A stretch of DNA of 31,229 nucleotides, taken from Leishmania infantum JPCM5 (lineage: Eukaryota; Euglenozoa; Kinetoplastea; Trypanosomatida; Trypanosomatidae). Where the stretch lies: positions 246,723 through 277,951 of the forward strand of contig NC_009386.2 of assembly GCF_000002875.2 (NCBI RefSeq), written 5' to 3'. Below are positions 8,890 to 18,620 of this stretch, piece by piece (position 1 is the stretch's first letter; every line of letters starts with the position of its first letter). A program made the position numbers and the translations under genes. Below the pieces are notes generated by a model. That model did no database searches. It was not told where the DNA came from and saw only the letters and a list, made by a program, of their open reading frames with translations.

Positions 8890-9515
8890 CAGCCTTCAGC
8901 ATCGCCCTCGTGCCGGTCCTCATCCCGATGTCGCTTCATGCTCCTGCCGCGCATGGACGGGCGTTCTCGCCAATCCGAACATCCGCGGCGGCGGCGGCAA
9001 GTACGGCCGTGATCGTCGTGTCATCATGCACCATTGCCTCGGCGACCTCGCCGCTGCAGCGTGGTACCTTCGTGCCTCCGGCGTCGGCCAACCCTTCCAC
9101 AACGCCGACTAGAGGTTGCTCGAACGGTGGGCCTGCTCATGAGCTGCGCCTCGAACATGGCACCAGACGTTCCCCGCTGCGTTGGGCGCCAGGTCGGCGT
9201 GCCGGGCGTGTTTACGTTCTACGGCTTCACAACTGGTCACGCGTGGGTCTCCGCCTACGGTAACCCGGACGCGCAGGAAGCCCACGCGGTTGTGAAGACC
9301 GTACAGCCCCGCTTCTCAGCGTGTGGTCGGCGTCGAGTACCCGGCTATCCTTGTCGTGACGGGCCACCACGGTGATCGCGTGGCGCCACTGGCACTCGCT
9401 GAAGTACGCAGCGACGCTACAAGGCGCTAGCCCCCGGAGGTCCGACGGCCCCCTTGTGGCTCGCGTCGACGTCTCGAGCGGACGTGGGCAGACGCGTGCA
9501 GCACCGCCCCCTTCC
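8890..9515 (+). pseudogene. Relic of a prolyl oligopeptidase (S9A) catalytic domain
   Basis: Pieces of the alpha/beta-hydrolase domain of prolyl oligopeptidase are read in order across several frames. They are: FSIALVP (about 8895); LANPNIRGGG then YGRD and DLAAAAWYLRASG (8960-9085); GCSNGG with the nucleophile Ser at 9120-9122; FYGFTTGHAWVSAYG (about 9220-9262); EYPAILVVTGHHGDRVAPL (about 9333-9390); HSLKYAATLQ (9393-9422); and VDVSSGRGQ (9468-9491). The order and spacing match the last roughly 200 residues of the enzyme. At least four frame changes break it. In the active site the Ser is kept, but the family's DDRV motif reads GDRV (acid lost) and the His of the AGHG motif is Arg (9483-9485). 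The beta-propeller is absent. It lies in the 3' UTR/intergenic space between the two channel genes. Function is not expected. Confidence 0.82.
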
Positions 9516-10312
9516 CCACAGGCGTCCCTGTGCGCTGTTCTTGTCCTGTTTCTTCTCGCTCTGCCGCACACCTTCCGAGTGCGGCGCCCTGCGGTCCTGT
9601 GGGCCACCCGGGCCTTGCGGTCCGCCACCGCCCTGTGGTGGGCAAGAAGGATGGCGCAGGAGGTGGTGGTGGTGGAGCCTTAAAGCATCGGCGGCGACCT
9701 GTGGGCCGTACACGTTTGATGGACATCAACACCGCAACGAATAAAAAAAAAATGAAAAGCGCTCAGGGAGGCGGGAAGAGAAGGGGCCGAGCAAGTGCCG
9801 CTGCACGCACGCACACACACACGCACACACACGCACACACCTCTCCCTCTCTCCCTGTGTTGCGGCGACGGCGGCGGCGGTGTCGGTGATGCTCATATCT
9901 GCCCTTCATAATGTTGCGCATCTATCTTCCCTCCCTCCCTCCCTCCCTCCCTCCCTCTCTCTTCTTGCACACTCTCGTCAACCCCTCCCCCCTCCCTCTG
10001 CGGGAGGGTGTGCAGCACGGGAAAGAGGTCTGCACGGCTGCTGCCCCCTCCCCCTCCCACGGGCTGTTCGCCACTGCCGCGTGTTATCGTGCGTTGATGT
10101 GCACAGTCCTGCTTCTGTCACCACTGTGCCTTGTGCTCGCTGAAGTCTTTCTCTGTGCGTCTCGCTGCGTGCGTGGAGTGCGCACACGGCCCACATCCTC
10201 TCCCTCACTGCCGTGCTCCGCTGCCTCGCGCATCTTGCGCTTTTCGACATACACACGCCTGCGTGCTTCCCTGGTAGCCGTGGCATCACGAGAGAAGAGG
10301 GAAGCGTCGTCG
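9516..10312 (+). other. Intergenic region with CA and CCCT repeats
   Basis: No gene is seen. The first part (9516-9700) is GC-rich and might be more decayed peptidase sequence, but I cannot align it. Then come A9 (9744-9752), a CA run (9808-9839), a CCCT tandem run (9927-9957) and further pyrimidine-rich sequence. The frame of the downstream channel is open through here, but the composition is that of a 5' UTR. Confidence 0.55.
9927..10014 (+). promoter_or_regulatory. Candidate trans-splice acceptor upstream of the second channel
   Basis: A CCCT tandem repeat and CT tract (9927-9965), with more pyrimidines to about 10000, is followed by the first plausible AG sites (near 10004 and at 10013-10014). 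Spliced-leader addition here would remove all earlier ATGs of the open frame, supporting the start at 10313. Confidence 0.45.
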
Positions 10313-13300
10313 ATGATGCCGGCGCCAGATGACGCAGCGACGCCCACCACTGCCGCCGCGCGCTTCACCGCCGAGGACCCGAACGCCAGCACGACGACGA
10401 TTCCAGCCGTCGAGGCATCCGCCGCCGCGACCCACGCCCAGGTGCACCTCAACGCGAAGGTGTTCATGGTCAACCTCGGCCAGGACGTGCAGACAACGGT
10501 ACTTGGCCGCTTCCGAAACCTGCAGGGCACCATACACTCACAGCTGCGCAACCTGCAGAACAACGTTGCCAACCTGCGCCACTCCACCGGCATCCCGCCC
10601 GAGGCGCTGCACAGCCGCTGGGTCTATCACTACAACCACTCTGCCCTCGGCATCCACAGCCTCCGTAAGCTGTTCGACGTCATCGAGCAGCGCTACTCGC
10701 ACGTGTCTATCCTGCTGCTCTTGTGCAACGTCGGCCTCGAGGCCGCCGCCTTCGGCATCTACCTTCACGTGCAGAACGGCCACGTCACGGAGGACTGGCG
10801 CGAGTTTGACTGGGGCCTCGGCTACTTCATCGCCGAGGTGCTGCTCAGCGTCGTCTTCATGGCCAGCTGGATCTCGCTGCTGGCGGTGGAGGCTAAGAAG
10901 TGGAACTACGTACTCAACGCGCGCTCGCTCATGAACTACCTCAGCAGCGGCTGGATGCTGCTGCTCGCGCTCGGCGCGCTCCTCACGCTGGACCGGGCCT
11001 GGACGCACGTCTACGCACCCATGTTCCTGCGCGTGTGGTGGCTGCACGAAAGCCTACTGTCGCTGCTGAACTACCCGCAGATCAGCGTCTACTTCACCGA
11101 GAACCGACTCGAGATGGTGCGCTCCATGATCCAGTGCATCGCCGTCGTCGGCATCAGCGTCGGCATCCTCCAGGCCGTCGAGAGCTTCTGCGGCGACCCT
11201 GTCGAGTACTTCGACATGGTCTACATGATGCTGCTGTCCTTCTCGTCCATCGGCTACGGCGACGTGACGCCGCTCACGGTGCAAGGCCGCCTTCTCATGA
11301 TCATCTTCATTGGTGTCGGCTTCAGCTACTTCGTGCCCATCCTGCAATACGTGGCCGACCTCGGCGTGTACCACCTCTCCTATGCGTACTACACCACGTG
11401 TTTCAAGCGCACAGACCACGTCGTGATATGCGGCCACCTCGGCTACAACGAGCTGCGCATGCAGCTGAAGAACGTCTTTGCTGAGGACCGGCATTACCTG
11501 AACATGAGCGTGGTGCTGCTGCTCCGCGAGCAGCCGTCCGCGCAGGTGCTGCTACTGCTCAACTCCCCCAAGTACCGCAGCGCTGTGCACCTCCTCGTCG
11601 GCGATCCGGGGGTCCCGACGGACCTCGATCGCTGCAACGCGCGCGGTGCCTCTGCCATGTTCCTCTTGGGTGCGGGTACCAACTCCAGCTATTACAGCGA
11701 CTACGACCTGGCCGCGCAGACCATGACTGTCAACGCGCTCGTCCCCGATCTTCCGCTGTACATCCTGCTGCACCGCTCACGCTACACGAAGTCTTTGATG
11801 CCAAGTCGCGCCATCGTGCTGGAGTTCGAGCGACTGAACCACAACCTGCTGGGGCTGGGCTGCGTGCTGCCGGGCATAATACCCCTTGTCGCCAATCTCA
11901 TGCGCATGTTCGACCCCATGACGACTGAGGCGCTCTGGGAGCTCCGCGACTTCAAGGACCTCCTCGGGCTCAGCGGCAGCGCGGCGAGCTTGCGCGCGAT
12001 GCGGAAGATGTGGGCGCCCAAACGCCCCATGCTCACCTACGGCTCCGCGACCATCGAACTGGGCCTCGGTGCGGAGCCGGACTGGATGAGCACGTACGAG
12101 GCGTCACTCGCACAGCACGTGGACACGGTGGCGGCGCCGCCGCCGGTGCAGCGGGGCCACTACACCGTCGTCCGCCTGGCACGCTTGCTGTACCGCACCG
12201 ATATAACGCTCATCGGTGTCGTGCGCAGCAGCGGAAGCGGCGACAGTGTCGTCGAGCTGGCGCCACGCGGCTCGCTGGTCGGCGTGAAGAAGCTCATCGT
12301 CATCTGCGACGTGCGCCGCGCCGCGCAGGACATCGTGGACGAGATCGTCAACGACGCCACGCGCGGCAGCACCAGCAGCGCCGCGGCCGGCGCACCCGCC
12401 ATCCGCCCGCCACCGCCGGCCGGCGTGCAGGCCACCGCCGTCACGGTCGTGCCCATCCCCGCCAGAGAAGACGCCGGCGCTGTCTGGAACTCCAGCGCCA
12501 CGACCACCACTATCGCGCCAACCTCGCGCGCCAGCCAGACGTCGCTGAAGCCAGCGGCGGCACCGGCGCCAGCACCAGCACCAGCACCAGCCACAGCCAC
12601 AGCAGCAACCGTTATCGGCGCCAGCGCGGTGGAACTGCCGCGGCGGCCGCACCGTGTGGCATGCGAGCGTGCTGCGGAGGCGCGGATGCCGCACAACGAC
12701 TCGAGCCTCGTGCTCAGCGCCGCCATCGCCACAGAAGACGATGACAAGAACGACGACAACGAAGACGCGCTGATTGGGGCGCTGGCGTCGCCAGTGCTGC
12801 TGGACGCGGTGGGTCGCGGCCGCCCGGCTTGCATGGGCGCCAGGGTAGGCGCACCGGCCACGGTAAGCCCGTCCTCACCGGTGGTCGCCGCCTCGCGCAG
12901 CGTGCTGCGCGTGGAGCCGGACGTGCGCCACCTCGCCAACCACTACGTCTTCATCGATCTATCCAGCGCACACGAACGCACCAACTGGTCGCGCGAGGCC
13001 GCCGTCGAGTCGCGCACCGCCAAGGCGGCCGACTACTACGACATCATGCGCCCGGTGCGCCAGCACGATCCCGACAGCAACATCGTGCTGCTCGCGAACG
13101 ACACCAACTACGACAGCCTCAACAACATGTGGGAAGAGGAGGACGTCACCGGGTCCCTCATCGTCGTGCAGGGATGCGGCCTCTTCACATCCGATCTGCG
13201 CCGCTGCAACGTTGCCAAGGCGGCCGCCGTCGTCATCTTCTCCGCCGGCGATCGCTGCGACGAGCACGGCGACTCGCTGTCCGTACTCGTCATGCAGCTG

Positions 13301-13795
13301 GTGCGCCAGCTCATCAGCGAGGACAAGCACGGCAGCGCCGCCGACATCCCCATCGTCGTCGAAGTCGATCACGCCGAACTGGTGCCGCTTTTCGCGCCCG
13401 CCATGACCGTCGGCAAGGACGTCAAGACGGCGGAGTGGGTATTGGAGCCAAGCTTCATGTCTGGCTGCGTCGTGTGCCGCCACATGCTCGACACAGGCCT
13501 GCAGGAAATGTACTTCACTCCCGAGCTGCACGACGTGCTCGAGCAGCTGCTGTCGTCCAAGTCTGAGTCGCTGCTCGTCACCGTCATGGCGCCGGACGCG
13601 GCGTGGACCGTCTACGAAGACGCCACGTCGTTCGGCGTCGACAACGGCCTGCTGCCGCTCGCTATCCACCGCTTCCACGAGATGATCAGAGACGACACCA
13701 GCGTTTCCTTTCGCTACATCATCACCAACCCGCCGCCTTCCTTCCCGCTGCACCCCGACGACTTCATCTACTGCCTCAAGCTGTGTGACCCGTAG
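10313..13795 (+). CDS. BK/Slo-type (calcium-activated-like) potassium channel subunit 2
   Basis: The product is 1,160 residues from the ATG at 10313 (MMPAPDDAATP). The frame is open back to 9911, but that part includes the CCCT repeat, so the later start is preferred; an ATG at 10097 is an alternative. After a soluble N-terminus of about 125 residues, hydrophobic segments at about 128-153, 165-192, 206-226, 233-256, 272-292 and 326-348 fit S1-S6. The filter is SIGYGD (312-317). S4 again has one Arg in LRVWWL. RCK1 begins at HVVICGHLGYNE (about 370) and includes VGDPGVPTDLDRCNARGAS. RCK2 begins at NHYVFIDLSSA (about 876) and includes IVVQGCGLFTSDLRRCN. A disordered linker (about 680-860) is rich in Ala, Pro, Ser and Thr. 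It is clearly a paralogue of the upstream gene: the same domain order and shared motifs such as LRVWWL and CGLxTxDLRRCN. The two may assemble as a heteromer; that is inference. Confidence 0.92.
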   Translation: MMPAPDDAATPTTAAARFTAEDPNASTTTIPAVEASAAATHAQVHLNAKVFMVNLGQDVQTTVLGRFRNLQGTIHSQLRNLQNNVANLRHSTGIPPEALHSRWVYHYNHSALGIHSLRKLFDVIEQRYSHVSILLLLCNVGLEAAAFGIYLHVQNGHVTEDWREFDWGLGYFIAEVLLSVVFMASWISLLAVEAKKWNYVLNARSLMNYLSSGWMLLLALGALLTLDRAWTHVYAPMFLRVWWLHESLLSLLNYPQISVYFTENRLEMVRSMIQCIAVVGISVGILQAVESFCGDPVEYFDMVYMMLLSFSSIGYGDVTPLTVQGRLLMIIFIGVGFSYFVPILQYVADLGVYHLSYAYYTTCFKRTDHVVICGHLGYNELRMQLKNVFAEDRHYLNMSVVLLLREQPSAQVLLLLNSPKYRSAVHLLVGDPGVPTDLDRCNARGASAMFLLGAGTNSSYYSDYDLAAQTMTVNALVPDLPLYILLHRSRYTKSLMPSRAIVLEFERLNHNLLGLGCVLPGIIPLVANLMRMFDPMTTEALWELRDFKDLLGLSGSAASLRAMRKMWAPKRPMLTYGSATIELGLGAEPDWMSTYEASLAQHVDTVAAPPPVQRGHYTVVRLARLLYRTDITLIGVVRSSGSGDSVVELAPRGSLVGVKKLIVICDVRRAAQDIVDEIVNDATRGSTSSAAAGAPAIRPPPPAGVQATAVTVVPIPAREDAGAVWNSSATTTTIAPTSRASQTSLKPAAAPAPAPAPAPATATAATVIGASAVELPRRPHRVACERAAEARMPHNDSSLVLSAAIATEDDDKNDDNEDALIGALASPVLLDAVGRGRPACMGARVGAPATVSPSSPVVAASRSVLRVEPDVRHLANHYVFIDLSSAHERTNWSREAAVESRTAKAADYYDIMRPVRQHDPDSNIVLLANDTNYDSLNNMWEEEDVTGSLIVVQGCGLFTSDLRRCNVAKAAAVVIFSAGDRCDEHGDSLSVLVMQLVRQLISEDKHGSAADIPIVVEVDHAELVPLFAPAMTVGKDVKTAEWVLEPSFMSGCVVCRHMLDTGLQEMYFTPELHDVLEQLLSSKSESLLVTVMAPDAAWTVYEDATSFGVDNGLLPLAIHRFHEMIRDDTSVSFRYIITNPPPSFPLHPDDFIYCLKLCDP

Positions 13796-15753
13796 GATGC
13801 GGCAGGCCTCCCCACCAAGGCGGCTCGCTCTTGTTTCGGCGCCATCCCCATCCCCCCGCACACACACACACACACGCCCGTCCGTCCGTCTCGTTGTTTT
13901 CGTTGGCCAAAGGAATGAAGGCGCCCCGTCGGCCGGCACCGCGCACACCCGGCGGTATTCCCAGCGTAGCCCTTTTTACCGCTGCCCGATCCAGGGGGTG
14001 AGCGCGGGGGCGGCGGCGGCGGCGGCGACGAGGGCGTCGCAGGCCATATTCGCCCAACCACGTATCCCCACCAACCACATTTACGACCGCGACCGCTGGG
14101 CCCCGCGCGGACTTGGCAAGTGGCCGCCATCGATGAAAACGCACCATGCCTTTTCCCTGGGGGTCCAGAGGCGGGGCCGCGGTGCGCGCGGTCCCCCGTG
14201 ATCCAACAGCAACCCCTCGCCTGCCTGCGCGACTTCTTGCGGACTGTGCTCTCCTCCTCCTCCTCTTGCCCCCTCCCCCCCCCACCCTCCGCCCGCATAC
14301 GACACGCCAGGGGGGGGGGCCGCGCCCTCCCCAGGCGGCGTCCGGGCAGCCCCCGCCACCCATACGCGCCGCCAACCCCTGCCCCCCCTAAGCCCGCCCT
14401 TTTCTTCTGGCCAGCACGTATTTTTCCCCAGTCCCCTGGCGCAGAAAGTTTCACCTATTCCGTTTTAAGCCCTCGGCCCTTTTCCGCCGCGGGGTTTCGA
14501 GTTTTTGTTCCCCTGCCAAAAGGGAGCGCCGCAAGCCCCAGCGACGGTTTCCGAGGCAATCGTCGATTTCCAGAGAGGGTCTGTTCCGGTAAAACAAAAA
14601 AAGGCCGGCCGCCAGAAGGCAGCATCACTAATGGCACGATGCGCGCACAGAGCGCCACACGGAAAAAGGAGATTTCACGCGACAGTGACGCGCAGAACGA
14701 GTGATCTTGCGCCACCTTTGCCTTTCCCACACCCACGCACCTTCGGAGGCGCACCCGGCCCCGGCAGCCCAGCGCCAACGGCCAGGCTTCCGGAATGAGA
14801 GATCAGCGCGACGGAGGAACAAGAGGCCCCAACGAGAAGCAGACGAACGGAACAGGCTGGCAGCCCGGAGGGCCTGTGGTCGAGCAAAAAAAAACACCCG
14901 CCGCCATGGCACGCCCCCCTCCACCCAGGCAGCCAAAAGGAACGCCTAGCCTCCCCCCCCCCCTTTTCGCCTTTGCGGCCCGTTTTCTGCAAAGGAAAAC
15001 GGTGGCAACCTAGCGCGCGAAACGGAAAAAAAAAACCGCTGTCACCGCAAAAACTTGGCAGAGGAGTGCCTAAGACTAAAGGCATCGGGGGGGGGTGGGG
15101 GGGGGGCGCCACGCCCTGCCATCGAAAACCCCGTCGGGGAAAACGAGGCCCAGCCCCGGTGGCGGGCCGTCGCCAGACCGCCACCCACATCCCTTTTTTC
15201 CCCCGCCACCCTTTGCCCCAAGTTCGGAAAGCCGGCGGGCGAGCCCACCCGACCGGGGCCCCACACCAAAGAGAGGGCAAAACCTTACAGCCGAAACCTT
15301 TACAACTGCACCACGTTTTTACCCTACATCTTCCAGGCTGGATTTCCGCCCCGCAGCAAAAGGGACTTGGGGGGGGGGGGGGCGCTCTGCGCGCGGTTCC
15401 TTTTGTGGCGGGGGCGCGGGCCGTGGCCGAGACACCCCCCACCACCACCACACCCACAAAAGCCCTGGCGCCTGGCCCTTTTACTCGGCGACGGCGGCAG
15501 ACCTTACCACCGGCCACGACCCCCCCCGAGCCCAACGGGATGGTTCCGCCAAGCCTTTCCCCTTGCGCCCCGCAGGCTTGAAACCCAACCAAAAAAAAAA
15601 CGCGGACACACCCTTGGCAGCGAACAGGGGACGAAGCGGGCCATCTGCCCCCGGGCAAAAAAAAAAAGCAACCCCGGCAAACACACATCGCATACACGAA
15701 CATACCCGGTACGGCGCGCCCGCCCGCCCGCCCCCCCCCCCGGCCCACGAAAG
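13796..15753 (+). other. Decayed or poorly resolved intergenic region, C-rich with many homopolymers
   Basis: Almost 2 kb without a recognisable gene. A CA run (13859-13876) just after the channel stop is ordinary. From about 13.95 kb the + strand becomes very rich in C and A, with runs of C, G and A up to about 12 bases (for example 14957-14966, 15371-15382, 15590-15600, 15658-15667, 15730-15741). Long open frames on both strands exist because stops are rare in such sequence. I could not relate any translation to a family. It should contain the 3' UTR of the channel and the 5' region of the M3 peptidase copy. Confidence 0.5.
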
Positions 15754-17740
15754 CGACCGCCCTTTGATCAGATCACCATGGAGCTCTACGCCTCCGCTTT
15801 CGAGAAGGGCATGGCGGAGAAGATGGCAGAGATCAGGCGACCAAGCCCAAACCTGACGAGCCCACCCTCGAAAACACGGTTGCGGCACTGGGGCGGGGCG
15901 GGGCGCCGCTTGGGCGCGCACGTCTGGCCTTCCAAAACCCCTGCCCCGCAGACGCAAAACCGGAAATGCAAAATCCGGAGCAGGCCCACGCCCCAAAGTT
16001 CTCCGCCCACACGGACAAGATCTACCCCGATGGCGCCTTTTACAACCGCATCAAGGCTGTGCACGACGAGCGTTCCAGCCTCGCTGGTGAAGACTTGCGG
16101 CTGGTTTGAAAATACGCCGAAGGGTTTCGCAGGGCCGGCGCCGGCCTTGGCAACGCAGCGAAGGAGAAGCCGAGGCAAGCGAACGAGCGCCCCGCCAACC
16201 CCAAGAGCGGTTTTGCAGAAGGGGGACGGACACACGGGGGACCGCGCTGCTTGTTGTGGGTGGCGCCGCCCGGGCTTGGGGGCCTCGGCGTGGTAGGGGC
16301 CACGCGCCCCAAGAAGGGGGCAAGGAACGTTTGCTATACGGAAGGAAAGCGTTTATTAACGCAAACGGGGCGCCGCAGCAGCCGCTAGCGTCTCTGAGAG
16401 GCCGCGGGGGGCACCACAACCCGTTTTAGGCAAGGGCCCAGCGCGCCGGACGCGGTGACGCGAAGGACACAAGCGCCACCACCGTGGAGATTGCGCAGCT
16501 GCGGCTGAGAAAGGCAAAGCTGCTCGGCAAGAAGAGCTTTTCCGAGCGGCAGCTGCAGAACCAGATGGCCGGCCCGGCATCCGCGGAGGCCTTGCTGCGC
16601 GATATGGGCGATGCGGCGGCGTCGAGGGTGAAGAGGGAGGCGGCTGGCATCAAGCAGGTGATTCGCGAGGAGGGTGGGGACTTCGAGCTGGCGCCCTGGG
16701 ACTGGAGGCACTGCGCGGAGCGAGTGCGCAAGCCGCGGCACAACCTCGACGATAACGAAACGAAGCCGTACTTTGAGCTGAACAACGTGCTTGAGCGTGG
16801 CGTGTTCTACACGGCGGAGAAGCTGTACGGTGTGACGATGCAGCGGCGCACGGATCTGCCGGTGTACCACCCCGACGCGATGTCGTTTGAGATGTTTGAC
16901 TGCATGGGTGAGTCACTCGCCATTTTCTGCCTTGACCCTTACGCGCGCGCAAGCAAGCGTGGTGGTTGGTGGATAACCTTCTATGCTCGCCAGAGCCCCC
17001 TCCTTGGCCAGAATCCGGCCGTGCACATTGTACTAAACGTTGTGAAGCCGGCTGAAGGCAGGCCAACCTTGCCGAGCCGCAGCGACGTGACGACGCTCTT
17101 CCATGAGTTCGGCCACGGACTGCACGGCATGCTAAGCAACCCCAAGTACTCGACTCTTTCCGGCACAAGCGTCGCCCGTGACTTCCTCGAGTTTCCATCG
17201 CAGATCAACGAGCACTGGGCAATGTACAACGCCGTGTTGAAGAACTACGCCATTCGCTACGAAACCAAAAAGCCGATCCCGCAGGCGCTGGTGGATCGCA
17301 AGGCGGCCGAGACATACGGCGCGGTTTCCACACCATCGAGGTGGCCAAGGCGGCGTACCTCGATCTCTGCTGGCACCTGGTTGCGGAGGAAACGGCTGCG
17401 CCACCACAAGCGCAGGTGGAGGAGGCGGCGATGAAGTCCTTTGGTGTTGGGATGACCGAAGTGCCGCCGCGCTACCACAGCGGGCACTTCATGTACACTT
17501 TCTCTGGCGGATATGCGTCGAACTACTACGTGTACCAGTGGGCGCGTGTGCTGGACTGCGACGGGTTCGAGTGGTTCCTGGAGAACGGCGGGCTGACGCG
17601 CGAGAACGGTGACCACCTGCGTGCGTGCGTGCTCTCTGTGGGCAACTCTGGTGGACGCGAACGTTGCGTACGAGAAGTTCGCCGGCCGCAAGGCAAACAC
17701 GAAGGCGTTCTTGCGCATCAACGGCCTGCTGGACAAATAG
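15754..17740 (+). pseudogene. Broken copy of an M3-family peptidyl-dipeptidase (Dcp-like metallopeptidase)
   Basis: Homology to bacterial-type Dcp begins at RPPFDQIT (15754) with YASAFEKGMAEKMAEI. Up to about 16450 it is recognised only by hopping between frames (for example AHTDKIYPDGA, NRIKAVHDERSSLAGEDLRLV, KGFRRAGAGLGNAAKEK). From 16484 to 17322 one frame is open and well conserved, including GVFYTAEKLYGV and LPVYHPD. It includes the zinc site HEFGH (17102-17116) and the third ligand Glu in FLEFPSQ (17189-17191), 29 residues on, as in the family. A single-base loss near 17322 and a one-base gain near 17650 break the rest; the protein would end FLRINGLLDK with the stop at 17738-17740. A position that is His in E. 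coli Dcp (FAH.F) is Tyr here (FMYTF, 17494). Total span matches a full-length enzyme of about 660-680 residues. An intact copy elsewhere in the genome is likely. Confidence 0.85.
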
Positions 17741-18149
17741 TCTCGTTGGTGCTAGTGTGCGCGCAACTCCGCTCTTATCTGTTATTTTTCTCTTTGGGGC
17801 GTTGTTGGTGCTCCGTGCGTGTTCGCCGCTAACGCGTCAGCGTTGGTACGGTTGGGGTTCGGCATGAAGCCGGCCACCCCAACCCGGCGTCCCAGCTCCA
17901 CACACCCCGATGGGGGAGGCCGAAAGCCCGCGAACATCCCTTTCGGGGCGGGCGAGCGCGGCGTCGGCCCCGGAAGAAAGACCCTTTTTCAGCAGCATGG
18001 CCGGGATGGGGGCCTTGGCCGCCCCCCATTTATGCGCCGCCCCGCCCCCGCCCGCAGCCACGCGCGGCGCCATCACCCACGCGCGCGTTTGGTGGCCAGA
18101 CGCTTGCGCGCGGCGCGGCGGTGCAGAGCGTAGCCTGGGGCCTATCTTA
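17741..18149 (+). other. Spacer between the peptidase copy and the retrotransposon relic
   Basis: This is GC-rich sequence with no recognised gene. The 5' end of the retroelement may lie in the last 100 bases, but no boundary or target-site duplication was seen. Confidence 0.4.
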
Positions 18150-18620
18150 AGAGGTGCGAAGCGGGGTGTACGCGGTACGCCAAAAGAAAAGCGCATTCTC
18201 CACCATCGGGGCGTCTCGGCGATGACCTCGTCGTGTGGTGTGTGCTTTCCGCGATACATTTTGCTGTGAACGCGTGCGCTTCTTTCAAAGTAAAATGGAT
18301 TTAGGCACTATGCCCTGACACGCCAAGATGGTGGGGTGTCCATCCTCGTCCGCGATGGGGCGCGGTGGCCGCCGGCACGCGTGCTTTGCGGCCCGGCTTC
18401 GGGCTTGTCTGCCACACCCTGACCCCCGCCTGACTAGTTGACTGTGAAGATGGTCGCCTCGTACGCGGCAAAAGGCCGGCACGTCACCCCGTAGATGCTG
18501 CCGCCGATGTCCGCCAAGATCCCGACCGGCGCACTGGTTATGTTTTCCATGGATGCGAGCTTCAACAGTCTCCTTTCCGACGTCTCTCAGTCGCCGGGGG
18601 CGCATGGCGAACGCCTAGCG
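18150..18620 (+). pseudogene. AP-endonuclease domain relic of the retrotransposon
   Basis: Readable pieces are ASFKVKWI, an HYALTRQDGG-like stretch and QDGGVSILVRDG (18,324-18,359), followed by the MDASFNS segment (18,549-18,569). The last sits where these endonucleases carry their G/C-D-x-N motif. Stops and frame changes separate the pieces. In intact elements this domain nicks the target DNA before reverse transcription. Confidence 0.75.

Noticed and set aside
7644..8954. 436-codon - strand open frame, and similar antisense frames along both channel genes
   Set aside because: Antisense shadows of GC-rich codons. The + strand frames encode clear channel domains.
9911..10312. Upstream 134-codon extension of the second channel
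   Set aside because: It includes a CCCT tandem repeat and a likely trans-splice acceptor, so it is probably a 5' leader.
15055..16296. 413-codon + strand open frame across the C-rich region
   Set aside because: It crosses the peptidase remnant in changing frames and has no consistent family match. Low stop density in C-rich DNA explains it.
18285..18605. Minus-strand frame near 18.43-18.55 kb reading plausible protein (NITSAPVGILADIGG...)
   Set aside because: The + strand of the same bases reads AP-endonuclease motifs in line with the RT and RNase H remnants, so the minus reading is a shadow.
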